This document shows positions 1 through 8,085 of a stretch of DNA of 64,000 nt, one piece after another. Below the pieces are notes generated by a model. That model made no database searches and was not told where the DNA came from. It saw only the letters and a program-made list of their open reading frames with translations. The translations under genes were made by a program, and so were the position numbers. Source of the DNA: Janthinobacterium lividum PAMC 25724 (GTDB lineage: Bacteria > Pseudomonadota > Gammaproteobacteria > Burkholderiales > Burkholderiaceae_D); NCBI GenBank assembly GCA_000242815.2, contig AHHB01000032.1, positions 310,001 through 374,000 of the forward strand, in the 5' to 3' direction. Position 1 is the first letter of the stretch; each line of letters opens with the position of its first letter.

Positions 1-532
1 CGTAGTTGCTGCGCAAATGGCGGCCGATATGGATCAGCACTTGCGCCGCCACTTCGGCATCGGACTCGGCTCTGTGGGCGGCGCTCTTGAAGGCGATGCC
101 CAGCTGGCTCGACAGCAAGCCTAGCTTATAGCTGGCCAAGCCCGGAAACACGCGACGCGACAGTTTCAAGGAACACACGAGCGAGCGGTGCGCGGGCGTC
201 AGGTTCAGTCTCGCGCTTTCCGCGCGCAGGAATTTTTCATCAAAACTGGCATTATGCGCCGACAAGGCATCGCTACCGATGAACTCCAGCAGCTGCGGCA
301 GCACCTCGGTCACGGGCGGCGCCTTATCCACCATGGCCTGCGTGATACCCGTCAAACCCGTGATGAACGAAGGAATGCGCGCATTGCAATTGATCAACGT
401 CACATAGCGGTCCGTGATCCGCCCGTCCTCGATGCGCAAGGCAGCCACTTCGGTGATGCGGTCGCCCATATCGGGTGACAATCCAGTCGTCTCGAAGTCG
501 ATCATGACGATCGGTTTGTCAAACACATGCAT
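1..532 (-). CDS. DnaQ-like 3'-5' exonuclease, 3' end outside the window
   Basis: Exonuclease of the DEDD (DnaQ/PolC epsilon) superfamily, which trims 3' ends of DNA or RNA using two metal ions. The protein begins MHVFDKPIVMIDFETTG; the DFETTG is exonuclease motif I with the first catalytic Asp and Glu. A motif II-like LSAHNASFDEKFL follows near residue 95, and AHRAESDAEVAAQVL near residue 160 carries the motif III Asp. The ATG at 532 has a GAAAGAG ribosome site about eight bases upstream. About 177 codons are visible and the frame is still open at base 1, so the C-terminus, which may include another domain, is unknown. It lies downstream of the YegD-like gene on the same strand. It could be a stand-alone exonuclease or the N-terminal part of a fusion such as a DEDDh-GIY-YIG protein. 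Confidence 0.8.
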   Translation of the reverse strand, partial: MHVFDKPIVMIDFETTGLSPDMGDRITEVAALRIEDGRITDRYVTLINCNARIPSFITGLTGITQAMVDKAPPVTEVLPQLLEFIGSDALSAHNASFDEKFLRAESARLNLTPAHRSLVCSLKLSRRVFPGLASYKLGLLSSQLGIAFKSAAHRAESDAEVAAQVLIHIGRHLRSNY

Positions 533-569
533 GGGATGCTCTTTCGTAGGTGCAACGATAAGTGTCTCG

Positions 570-628
570 ATAAAATGCGCAGGGCAAGGCGCGGCAACGC
601 CGCCACGCACACGCCACCCGCATTTTAT
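570..628 (-). terminator. Inverted repeat between yegD-like and exonuclease genes
   Basis: Perfect 10-bp arms ATAAAATGCG (570-579) and CGCATTTTAT (619-628) enclose a GC-rich 39-base loop that can itself fold. The right arm touches the stop codon of the YegD-like gene. On the minus strand the structure ends in a short T-rich run, so a weak intrinsic terminator or attenuator between the two genes is plausible. This is inferred from sequence symmetry only. Confidence 0.35.
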
Positions 629-1878
629 CAGCCGAACTTGCGCACGGCGTCCAGCGCGAGTCCGGCGCCGATACTGCCGAACCGGTCGCCTTCGACCTTG
701 CGCGCGGCCGGCACCAGGGCAGCGATCTTTTCGCGCAGCAAGCGCACGCCGGAAGAGCCGCCCGTGAAGAACACGGTGTCGACGGCTTCCGGCGCTACGC
801 CGGCGTCGCGCAGCAAACGCAGAACGGTTTCTTCCACGGAACCACACAGGTGAGCGATGGCATCGTCGAATTGCGCACGTTTGAGCAACAGGCTGTGCGC
901 GGGCGACAAACGCTCGAGCTCCAGCTGCACTTCGGCCGCGTCGGACAGGGCAATCTTGCCCTCTTCCACTTTCATGGCCAGCCAGTGGCCGGCACGCTCG
1001 TCGATCAGCTTTTGCAGACGTTTCACTTTGTCTTGCTCGCGTGCATCGCGGCACACGTCGGCCAGCTGCACCCAGATTTTCTTGGTGTACGCCAGGTTGA
1101 TCGTGTGCCAGGTAGCCAGGTTGAAATAATAACTGGAAGGCACTTCGCTATTGTTATGCAGACGGCTGCCGTAGCCGAGCAAAGGCATGACGGACGACAA
1201 GCTCAGGTATTTATCGAAGTCCGTGCCACCGATATGCACGCCGCCGGTGGCGAGGATGTCGTCGCGCCGTTCGGCTTTTTTCGCCCGCTGCGGCGACAGC
1301 CTGACCAGCGAAAAATCGGACGTACCACCACCGATGTCGGCGATCAGTACCAGTTCTTCCTTGTCAATTTGCGACTCATAGTCGAAGGCGGCAGCAATCG
1401 GCTCGAACTGGAAGGCAACATCCTTGAAACCTACGGAACGGGCCACTTCAGCCAGCGTATCCTGGGCCAGCTGGTCGGCCTGCGCATTGTCGTCGATAAA
1501 GAAGACGGGACGGCCGAACACGGCCGACGAGAACTCGCGGCCAGCCGATTGCTCGGCGCGGCGCTTCACTTCGCCAATGAATTGCGCCAGCAACATGCGA
1601 AATGGCAGCGCGCGCCCGCCCACTTCCGTCTGGCCATCGATAAGACTGGTACCCAGCAAGCTTTTCAGCGAGCGCATCAATCGCCCCTCGTAACCGGCCA
1701 AATAGCCAGCCAGCGCCGCGCGGCCAAAGCTGACTTCCTCGTCCTCCGCATTGAAGAAGACGACGGACGGTAAGGTCGTCTTGCCATCTTCCAGGCCGAG
1801 CATGGTGCTCTGCCCGGGACGTGCCCAGCCTACCGTGGAATTTGACGTGCCGAAATCGACGCCGCAAGCATTGGCCAT
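628..1878 (-). CDS. yegD: Hsp70-family protein, YegD-like
   Basis: ATPase-domain-only relative of DnaK. Near the N-terminus VDFGTSNSTVGW is the phosphate-1 loop of the actin/Hsp70 fold. IADIGGGTSDFS near residue 180 is the phosphate-2 loop, and FFTGGSSGV near residue 370 is the adenosine-binding motif. At 416 aa the protein has the nucleotide-binding domain but no room for the DnaK substrate-binding and lid domains, as in E. coli YegD (about 450 aa). The start at 1878 has AAGGG five bases upstream. Its substrate and partners are unknown for the family. The nearest gene downstream is the exonuclease on the same strand. Confidence 0.9.
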   Translation of the reverse strand: MANACGVDFGTSNSTVGWARPGQSTMLGLEDGKTTLPSVVFFNAEDEEVSFGRAALAGYLAGYEGRLMRSLKSLLGTSLIDGQTEVGGRALPFRMLLAQFIGEVKRRAEQSAGREFSSAVFGRPVFFIDDNAQADQLAQDTLAEVARSVGFKDVAFQFEPIAAAFDYESQIDKEELVLIADIGGGTSDFSLVRLSPQRAKKAERRDDILATGGVHIGGTDFDKYLSLSSVMPLLGYGSRLHNNSEVPSSYYFNLATWHTINLAYTKKIWVQLADVCRDAREQDKVKRLQKLIDERAGHWLAMKVEEGKIALSDAAEVQLELERLSPAHSLLLKRAQFDDAIAHLCGSVEETVLRLLRDAGVAPEAVDTVFFTGGSSGVRLLREKIAALVPAARKVEGDRFGSIGAGLALDAVRKFG

Positions 1879-2100
1879 GTCGACCCTTCCCTGAATAAAG
1901 GGGCGTTATCTTATCAGAAGGCAGGCCATAGCACCAGAAAAATACTTGCGCCACGAGCAAGGCAGCAAGCTTGCTTTACGTCAAGTAGCTACGGCGCACA
2001 ACAGCGACTCTTGTGCAAGGTCCGCCGGAAAACCCGGCAAGCGACCGGCGCAGCGCCATAGAGCGCGCAGCATCGAGGCATGATGGCCGCCGCCTGAAAG

Positions 2101-2130
2101 AAAAAACCCCGCATCGCTGCGAGGTTTTTC
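2101..2130 (-). terminator. Rho-independent terminator after the YidB-like gene
   Basis: AAAAACC-t-CGCA and TGCG-g-GGTTTTTT form a hairpin with a GCGA loop, flanked by A/T runs on both sides. It lies just past the stop of the YidB-like gene (2149). The flanking runs mean it could work in both directions. Confidence 0.75.
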
Positions 2131-2148
2131 ACTTCCAGGGCCAGGCAA

Positions 2149-2568
2149 TCAAGCAAAAAGCTTACCCTTGAGCATATTCAAGCCCTGGCTGACGAGGTCA
2201 TTGCCTTCTGGCACTTGACCGTTCGGCGTCAGCATGTCGATCAACTGGGGCAGCAAGGCTGCCAGGCCGCCCGATGCCGCATCCGGCGCCACGCCCGCTT
2301 TTTCAGCGATCTGGGTAATAGTATCGGCGCCCAGCGCATCCTTAATTTGGTCACCGGAGACGGGCGCATTGGCGCCGCTACCGATCCAGCTGGCCACCTG
2401 GTCGCCCAGGCCGCTTTCCTGGAATTTCTGCAGCAGGCCCGGCAAGCCGCCATGCTGGTTGACCAGATCCATCACGCTGGCCAGCAATCCGGCTGACGTT
2501 TCCCCATCCGCGCCCGGCTTGCCCAAGGCGCTCATTGCCTGTCCTGCAAGTTGATTTAGAAAACTCAT
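2149..2568 (-). CDS. YidB-family protein (DUF937)
   Basis: 139-aa soluble protein beginning MSFLNQLAGQAMSALGKP. It contains the DUF937/YidB pattern: a Gly/Leu-rich segment GGLPGLLQKFQESGLGDQ, then a helical block, VSGDQIKDALGADTITQIAEKAG, broken by a DAASGGLAALLPQLIDMLTPNG segment. The ATG at 2568 was chosen because AGGAGA stands directly upstream and the family starts with MSFL-like sequence; the longer open frame upstream is not coding-like. The family has no established biochemical function. It is probably monocistronic, with a strong terminator downstream. Confidence 0.85.
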   Translation of the reverse strand: MSFLNQLAGQAMSALGKPGADGETSAGLLASVMDLVNQHGGLPGLLQKFQESGLGDQVASWIGSGANAPVSGDQIKDALGADTITQIAEKAGVAPDAASGGLAALLPQLIDMLTPNGQVPEGNDLVSQGLNMLKGKLFA

Positions 2569-2886
2569 CGTATTCTCCTGAAGGCTATCGATTCGTGCCG
2601 CGTGACTGCGGCGTCCGGCATGGCGCAGACCATTCTCCACCACGGAAATAATTGCACTATAAATAATACAAAGACTATAATGACGATTTGGCGGCGAGCA
2701 CCTGGACGGCCTCACTGCCGAGTCGCCCACCACCATCATATTGAGTTCGGCACAACATGCAAGCGTCAATGTTCGGCAGCCCACCCATGTGGGCGCGCTC
2801 TTTTATGCCAGCTCTTATGCCAGCCCTTATGCCAACCCTCATGCCAGCCATCTAGCGACTGGCATGCCACCCGCCATGAGGCCCTA
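2569..2886. other. Intergenic stretch between divergent genes
   Basis: About 320 bases between the YidB-like start (2568) and the preferred start of the Cys-rich gene (2887). The section 2645-2685 is AT-rich (ATAAATAATACAAAG) and could carry promoters for either side. It also contains the 12-bp tandem repeat at 2803-2850. If the Cys-rich gene starts earlier (ATG 2602 or 2680), part of this stretch would be coding. Confidence 0.4.
2803..2850. repeat. Four tandem copies of a 12-bp repeat
   Basis: Units TTATGCCAgctc, TTATGCCAgccc, TTATGCCAaccc and TCATGCCAgcca run head to tail, followed by further ATGCCA-like words. The unit length is divisible by three, so if translated in the frame of the downstream gene it gives a Leu-Cys-Gln-Pro-like repeat. 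Confidence 0.7.
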
Positions 2887-3615
2887 TTGGACACGCCGTT
2901 GACCCTGCCCGGCATTTGCTGGCCCCTGCAAGCGAGTACTGGCCATCTTGCCGTCACCAGCACCCACATCACGGGCCACTTTCACGCCGGCGCGGGCGAA
3001 GACGCCATCGTGCTGTGCGCCCTGCTGCCGGCCGGTAAATTTCGCAATGGCGCGGCGCGCCACTGGTGCCGCACACATCAATGCTACTGGGGCACGCAGG
3101 CCGACCTGGCCGATAAGCTGGCAACGCAGCTGCTGCGTTGCCGCCAGCATGCCAGCCCCATGGGCTATATGCTGTATCCGCCGCTGTTCGACCCCGCCCG
3201 CTTTCATGCCAGCACCTTGCGCCTGGGGCCGGACGGCTTGCTGCAACTGCGCGCCAGGGCCGATGACGGCGACGCCCTGATGGCGCACGACACGGCCGCG
3301 TTGGCCATCGACTGCCGCGCCCTGCCCGGTATCTTCCCGCCCGACATCGTGCAGCTCAATATCACGCCACCGGCAGCGCATGCCTATGTGGCCGCATTGC
3401 AGGCCGGCGCAGCGCTGGACTGCAGCGACTGCACCCGCTGCGGCCATCCGCACCTGGACCTGGGCAGCTTCGCGCTGGCGCCGCACCGGCGCCACAGCTG
3501 CGGCCAGTGCGGCCATGACGCCTCGCATAGCGCCACGCCTATCGTCTCGTCGCCGCTGTGGCGCTTGCGCCAATACGCCTTGCGCAACCGCACACGCATC
3601 ACCGAATGGCTGTGA
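2887..3615 (+). CDS. Hypothetical protein with C-terminal zinc-ribbon-like cysteines
   Basis: I do not recognise this protein. The frame is open from 2602, but the part before about 2880 is poor coding material containing a 12-bp repeat. TTG at 2887 has GAGG five bases upstream and gives a protein starting LDTPLTLPGICWPLQ, about 242 aa. ATG at 2602 or 2680 are the alternatives. The body is mixed alpha/beta and soluble. Near residues 178-216 the cysteines CSDCTRCGHPH and CGQCGHD form two CxxC-type pairs spaced like a zinc ribbon or a rubredoxin-like knuckle. Function unknown; a nucleic-acid- or metal-binding role would be a guess. It has no obvious partner gene. Confidence 0.55.
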   Translation: MDTPLTLPGICWPLQASTGHLAVTSTHITGHFHAGAGEDAIVLCALLPAGKFRNGAARHWCRTHQCYWGTQADLADKLATQLLRCRQHASPMGYMLYPPLFDPARFHASTLRLGPDGLLQLRARADDGDALMAHDTAALAIDCRALPGIFPPDIVQLNITPPAAHAYVAALQAGAALDCSDCTRCGHPHLDLGSFALAPHRRHSCGQCGHDASHSATPIVSSPLWRLRQYALRNRTRITEWL

Positions 3616-4079
3616 CAGTGCGCGCTGCCATCGTCGGGACTGCGCTGGCAGCGATCCTCGTTCGGTAATATGCACAGGACGTGACGGATTTGTTGCACGC
3701 CATCGTTGTGGCGGGTCTGTCAGCACTACAGCAGTCGTGAGTAAGGTGAGTAAGGTGAGTAAGGTAAGTAAAGCAAGATGCAAGGAAGTCCATTTCGGCC
3801 TTGGCCACCTTTTCTGTGCTTGACCTGTAGCGGCATCGGGCGCATTTCGTGTTATCGTTAACAACAAGAACCGTCAATGGTGTGTGCAGTGCAGCAGATT
3901 TCAGCCATCGCCCAGCACGGCCTGCCCGAATCTCTTACTATATCGCCTTTGCGCAGTTCTTATCGCCCGCAAATACGGCCGGCCATCGCCTCTGGTGGCG
4001 CTTGGCCAGCTTCGGCTGGACTTCCGGCCGGGCCACAGCGCCTCTCCACCCAATCATTGTTTACCCGAGCAACTAGAAC
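3616..4079. other. Intergenic region upstream of the MFS gene
   Basis: 464 bases with no convincing gene. It contains the 9-bp tandem repeat (3737-3772) and a TGTTA-N4-TAACA inverted repeat at 3850-3863, which could be an operator. The MFS start at 4080 lacks a strong ribosome site. Short open frames here are on both strands and lack coding bias. Confidence 0.5.
3737..3772. repeat. Four tandem copies of a 9-bp repeat
   Basis: GTGAGTAAG occurs three times perfectly (3737-3763), followed by one variant copy GTAAGTAAA. It lies in the non-coding stretch before the MFS gene and is a likely slippage-prone microsatellite. Confidence 0.85.
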
Positions 4080-5297
4080 ATGCACGCCTCCGTAGATCCC
4101 CTGATACCGCGCATTACCGCGCCTTTTGGCGCCGGCTATGCCGACCTGGCCCTGGCCCTCGGCGGCCTTGCCATCGGCACGGGCGAATTCGCCTCCATGA
4201 GCATCTTGCCCGTGGTGGCAGACGACCTGGGCACAAGCTTGCCGCAAATGAGCCACATGATCAGCGCCTATGCGCTGGGCGTGGTCATCGGCGCGCCGCT
4301 GATCACGATCTTCCTGGCGCGCATGCCGCGCCGTCTAATGCTGATCTGTCTGATGCTGATGTTCGCTGGAGGCAACTTGCTCAGCGCCATCGCCCCGAAC
4401 TACGGCTTGCTGGTGGTGGCCCGCTTTGTGGCCGGCATCCCGCATGGCGCGTATTTTGGCGTAGCAGCGCTGGTGGCGGCCGCCCTGGCCGAACCGGACA
4501 GGCGCGGCCAGGCCGTGGCGCGTGTCCTGATGGGTTTGACGGTCGCCAATATCTTCGGTGTGCCGCTGGCCACGTATATCGGCCAGACTCTGGGCTGGCG
4601 CTCGGCCTTCTTGCTGGTCGTCGCGCTGGGCTTGCTGACCATGCTGATGGTGCGCATCTTCGTGCCCATGGTGGCTGCCGGGGATGCCAGCCCGCGCCGC
4701 GAGCTGGGCGTGTTCCGCCGCCTGCAAGTATGGCTGACCCTGCTGATGGTGGCCATCGGCTTCGGTGGCATGTTCGCCGTCTACACCTTCATCACGCCCA
4801 CCTTGCTGGAAATTACGAAAGTGTCACCCCTCGTCATCTCCATTTTGCTGGCCATCATCGGTGTCGGCATGACCCTGGGTAATGTGATCGGCGGCTGGCT
4901 GGCCGACCGCTCGCGCCTGTGGACCATCTTTGGCGTGCTGCTGTGGAACGTGGCCGCGCTGGCCGCCTTCACCTACTCCAGCAGCAATGTCTGGCTGACG
5001 GCGATCAACCTGTTCGCCATCGGCGCCGGCATCGCCGTCGCCCCTGCCGTGCAAACACGCTTGATGGACGTGGCCGGCGACGCACAAACGGTGGCCGCCG
5101 CCCTCAACCATTCCGCTTTTAACATCGCCAACGCCCTGGGCGCGTGGGCCGGCGGCATCGCCATCGCCATGGGCATGGGTTTGCGCTCGACGGGCTGGGT
5201 CGGCGCGATGCTGGCCTGCGGCGGCATCGTCGTGCTGGGTATTTCCGTGCTGGTGGAAAACCACAGCCGTCACCAAGGCAGCGCCCAAGCGGCATAA
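4080..5297 (+). CDS. MFS transporter, AraJ/YdhP-type DHA1 family
   Basis: 405-aa inner-membrane proton-driven exporter with about twelve membrane helices. Loop 2-3 reads FLARMPRRLML, the MFS A-like motif with shortened acidic part. Helix 5 has a GLTVANIFGVPLATYIGQ segment (motif C-like), typical of the AraJ/YdhP/NepI branch, which exports sugars, arabinosides, purines or drugs. The N-terminal FASMSILPVVADDLG is also characteristic of this branch. The actual substrate cannot be read from the sequence. ATG at 4080 is preceded only by a weak ribosome site, so an internal start is possible but would cut the first helix. It stands alone and ends before a large hairpin. Confidence 0.88.
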   Translation: MHASVDPLIPRITAPFGAGYADLALALGGLAIGTGEFASMSILPVVADDLGTSLPQMSHMISAYALGVVIGAPLITIFLARMPRRLMLICLMLMFAGGNLLSAIAPNYGLLVVARFVAGIPHGAYFGVAALVAAALAEPDRRGQAVARVLMGLTVANIFGVPLATYIGQTLGWRSAFLLVVALGLLTMLMVRIFVPMVAAGDASPRRELGVFRRLQVWLTLLMVAIGFGGMFAVYTFITPTLLEITKVSPLVISILLAIIGVGMTLGNVIGGWLADRSRLWTIFGVLLWNVAALAAFTYSSSNVWLTAINLFAIGAGIAVAPAVQTRLMDVAGDAQTVAAALNHSAFNIANALGAWAGGIAIAMGMGLRSTGWVGAMLACGGIVVLGISVLVENHSRHQGSAQAA

Positions 5298-5301
5298 GGG
5301 T

Positions 5302-5341
5302 TGCGCCATGCAGCTGCCTGCCAAGGCGGCTGCATGGCGCA
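5302..5341 (+). terminator. Hairpin directly after the MFS stop codon
   Basis: Perfect 13-bp arms TGCGCCATGCAGC (5302-5314) and GCTGCATGGCGCA (5329-5341) with a 14-base loop, starting five bases past the MFS stop. No T-run follows, so it may act as an RNA 3'-end protector or a weak terminator. Confidence 0.5.
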
Positions 5342-5545
5342 TCGCCCGTTGCGGCGTTAGCCGCCTCCGCCAGCAAGCCTTGCAGCAATGCCACGCTGCA
5401 CCATCCCTCGTCAATATTTTCCAAACTGCAGCGCGCGCACGGCCGCTGGCAGATGCCGGCTGTCTGCGCTGCGCGTTTCCGTGCGCCAGTACGGCAACTG
5501 AGCAATCATGGGCTCAAGCGTTCAATTCCATCAAATGCAATTAAC

Positions 5546-5579
5546 TTGCAATAGCAAGGTCTGCAAGCTACTATTGCAA
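5546..5579 (+). promoter_or_regulatory. Inverted repeat upstream of ZnuD-like receptor
   Basis: Perfect 9-bp arms TTGCAATAG (5546-5554) and CTATTGCAA (5571-5579) separated by 16 bases, about 75 bases upstream of the receptor ATG. Symmetry and position fit a dimeric repressor or activator site. It does not match the usual Fur or Zur consensus, so the regulator is unknown. Confidence 0.4.
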
Positions 5580-5653
5580 CCCTGTTGCATTGACACCATT
5601 GCGCTGCGTCTGCATTCGACGCCAGTACCCCATCCCGCTTTTTAGAGATTTTT

Positions 5654-7984
5654 ATGCGCCATCACGTATTCGCAGCTGCCATGCTGTCTACTAGCCCGCT
5701 CGCTCACGCGGCAGAGGACATCACCGTGCAGAGCATCAACGTCCGGGCAGACAAGCCTACGGCCATCGACAACATCGTTGTCGTCGACAATACACAAGCC
5801 CAGAACAGGACGCTGGGCGGCATGCTCGAACATGTCTCTGGCGTGCAAAGCAGCGCCTTTGGACCGCATGCGGGCGCGCCGGTAATTCGCAGCCTGAGCG
5901 GCAGCCGCGTGCAGATCCTGGAAGATGGCCAGTCCATCCTCGGCATGAATGCGCTCAGTGGCGATATCAATATCGCGTTTGATCCGCTTTTCGTGCGCAG
6001 CGTCACCGTCAACAAATCATCCGATAGCGTGCGTTTCGGCGGCAATGCGATCGGCGGCAGCGTCGACGTCGATTCCGGCCTCATTTCCAGGACCATGGAG
6101 AGCACGCAAAAGAACCTGGAATTTGTCCTGCGCAAGGGCTACAACGATACCGACGCCCAGGGCTTGCGCATGAACTTCAACGACCAGCAGCACTTCTCGA
6201 CCAATTTGCAGATGTCGTTCCAGAAAATCGCGCATTACGCTATTGCTGGCAACAGCAAGGCAGGCGTGTGCAACAGCCAGCTATTTCCTGCGCAGGGCGG
6301 CGTGAATATTTTTTTATCCGATAGTTGCCAAAAGGAAGCGCGGATCCAGCAGGTCTACAACAAGGCTTCGCAGCCCTTTATCGATCAATTCATGACAGAA
6401 AATCCGGACTGGGCGGACGGTGATTTTTCCTTCTACACCAATAAGCCGACGTCCGTCTGGCAGCGCAAGACCTACGTCAACCCGGCTAACCCCGCTTATG
6501 TCGCAGGTACGCCATCGATGACCCAGAACAAGATCAACAAGGATGTAACGCCCGATTACCATGGCACCCTAGGCAATAGCTATGCCAGCAATTCCCACTT
6601 TGCCGTCGGCAGCACCTATTTTTTCGATCGTGGTTACGTGGCAGTCAGTATCGATACCAAGAATAGCGCGTATGGCGTGCCCGGCTTTTCCATGGAAAAC
6701 AAGTCTTTCGGCGCGAAGCATGACGCGGCGCTGCCTGTCGGCGTGGTGATACAGCAGGATAAATATGCGCTGGAAGCGCTTCTGCGAGAGCCCGTCGCCT
6801 ATATTGAAAGCGCGCAACTGCGCGTATCTCGACTGAGCAATGCATCGGCAGAACTTCTTGGCTCTGCCAGGGCGAATGACTACCGGTTCGACACCAGGCA
6901 AGCCGAGCTCGTGCTTGCGCACCGGCGCGCAGGGCCCTTGAGCGGCTCGCTTGGCCTGAGCCACAAGGCCAGAGATGTTGCCGGTAGCGGCTCGCAACTT
7001 TACCTTCCCGATGCAAGCACCATGAGCCGCGCGCTATTCGTCAAGGAAAGCCTGGACTTCGACTGGGCCACCTTCGATGCGGGCTTGCGCCATGAAAAAG
7101 TGGAGCACGAGATCCGCAAGAGCGGATTCAAGACCTCGAGAAATGCGAGCAATTCCCAACTCAACGACAAGGCGTTCAGCCTGAACAGCTATAGCCTGGG
7201 GGCCTCGGCCAAGCTAGGCCAGCTTTTCGGCGCGAAGCTGCGCTATACCGACTCGGAAAGAGCGCCCGATATCAACGAGTTGTATGCAAGCAATCGGCAC
7301 TATTCGATCCTGGCCCAGGAAGAAGGAAACCAGAACCTCAAGGCAGAACGTGCAAGCAATACCGAACTTACCGGCTTGTTCGGCAATGGCGGCTTCAAGT
7401 TGTCGGCAACGGGCTACGTCATGCAGTACGAGAACTATCTCTACCTTGGCCACTCGGGAGCCCAAATGGCAAACCGCCTGCCCTTGAAGTATTGGAAGCA
7501 GACCGATACGACGGTCAAGGGATTCGAGCTCGACGTGTCACAGGACGTGCAACTTGGCAACTACGGCAAGCTCAATCTCTCCGCATTTGCCGACCTGGTC
7601 AAGAACAAGGCAGACAATCCGGACAAGCTGCGCGCGCATAACGACGGCGAGTATCTGCCCAATATGCCCACCAACCGCTACGGCGCGAATTTGCTGTGGC
7701 AAAACAAGGGCTGGAAGGCCAGGGTTTCCAGCACTTACTATGCCAAGCAAAAGTATCTGGGCAAAAGTGTCGGCACGGAAGTGCCGCTCGACTGCTACAC
7801 CATGCTGAACTTTCAGCTGAGCCGCGAACTCCAGGTGCCCAATTCACCGTTTGCCGGAGTCGAAGTGTTTATCAGCGGCACCAACTTGCTCGATGAAGAT
7901 GCCAGGGCGCACAATTCGCCACTGAAATACATTGCGCCCTTGCCAGGCCGCAGCTTTCAAATTGGCTTAAGCGCCACGCTTTAA
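5654..7984 (+). CDS. TonB-dependent outer-membrane receptor, ZnuD-like
   Basis: 776-aa outer-membrane active transporter powered by TonB-ExbBD. Residues 1-19 are a signal peptide cut after AHA. The plug domain follows with APVIRSLSGSRVQILEDGQ (about residues 75-93), then DPLFVRSVTVNKSSDSVRFG and NAIGGSVDV. These features, with the AYGVPGF segment after a long extracellular loop, resemble the zinc receptor ZnuD and its relatives. The C-terminus PGRSFQIGLSATL ends in a hydrophobic beta-strand as expected for BAM insertion. It has two Cys close to residues 200-230 in an extracellular loop. Zinc or another small metal complex is my inference; ZnuD-type His-rich loops are not evident, so the substrate is uncertain. 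It appears to be a single-gene unit with an upstream inverted repeat. Confidence 0.85.
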   Translation: MRHHVFAAAMLSTSPLAHAAEDITVQSINVRADKPTAIDNIVVVDNTQAQNRTLGGMLEHVSGVQSSAFGPHAGAPVIRSLSGSRVQILEDGQSILGMNALSGDINIAFDPLFVRSVTVNKSSDSVRFGGNAIGGSVDVDSGLISRTMESTQKNLEFVLRKGYNDTDAQGLRMNFNDQQHFSTNLQMSFQKIAHYAIAGNSKAGVCNSQLFPAQGGVNIFLSDSCQKEARIQQVYNKASQPFIDQFMTENPDWADGDFSFYTNKPTSVWQRKTYVNPANPAYVAGTPSMTQNKINKDVTPDYHGTLGNSYASNSHFAVGSTYFFDRGYVAVSIDTKNSAYGVPGFSMENKSFGAKHDAALPVGVVIQQDKYALEALLREPVAYIESAQLRVSRLSNASAELLGSARANDYRFDTRQAELVLAHRRAGPLSGSLGLSHKARDVAGSGSQLYLPDASTMSRALFVKESLDFDWATFDAGLRHEKVEHEIRKSGFKTSRNASNSQLNDKAFSLNSYSLGASAKLGQLFGAKLRYTDSERAPDINELYASNRHYSILAQEEGNQNLKAERASNTELTGLFGNGGFKLSATGYVMQYENYLYLGHSGAQMANRLPLKYWKQTDTTVKGFELDVSQDVQLGNYGKLNLSAFADLVKNKADNPDKLRAHNDGEYLPNMPTNRYGANLLWQNKGWKARVSSTYYAKQKYLGKSVGTEVPLDCYTMLNFQLSRELQVPNSPFAGVEVFISGTNLLDEDARAHNSPLKYIAPLPGRSFQIGLSATL

Positions 7985-8085
7985 GGCACGCGGGGGCCGC
8001 TGTGGTTGCCGTCGCAGCTGACGGCCGCGCCATCGCTGGCGCGCGCCCTGAAGGTCAGACCCTGGACCTGGCTTTTGGGTTCAGC

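Larger units (their letters stand above)
5298..5653. other. Intergenic region between MFS gene and TonB receptor
   Basis: 356 bases holding the hairpin at 5302-5341, a moderately AT-rich segment from about 5515 to 5600, and the 9-bp inverted repeat at 5546-5579 that may control the receptor gene. Small open frames here have no coding bias. Confidence 0.5.
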
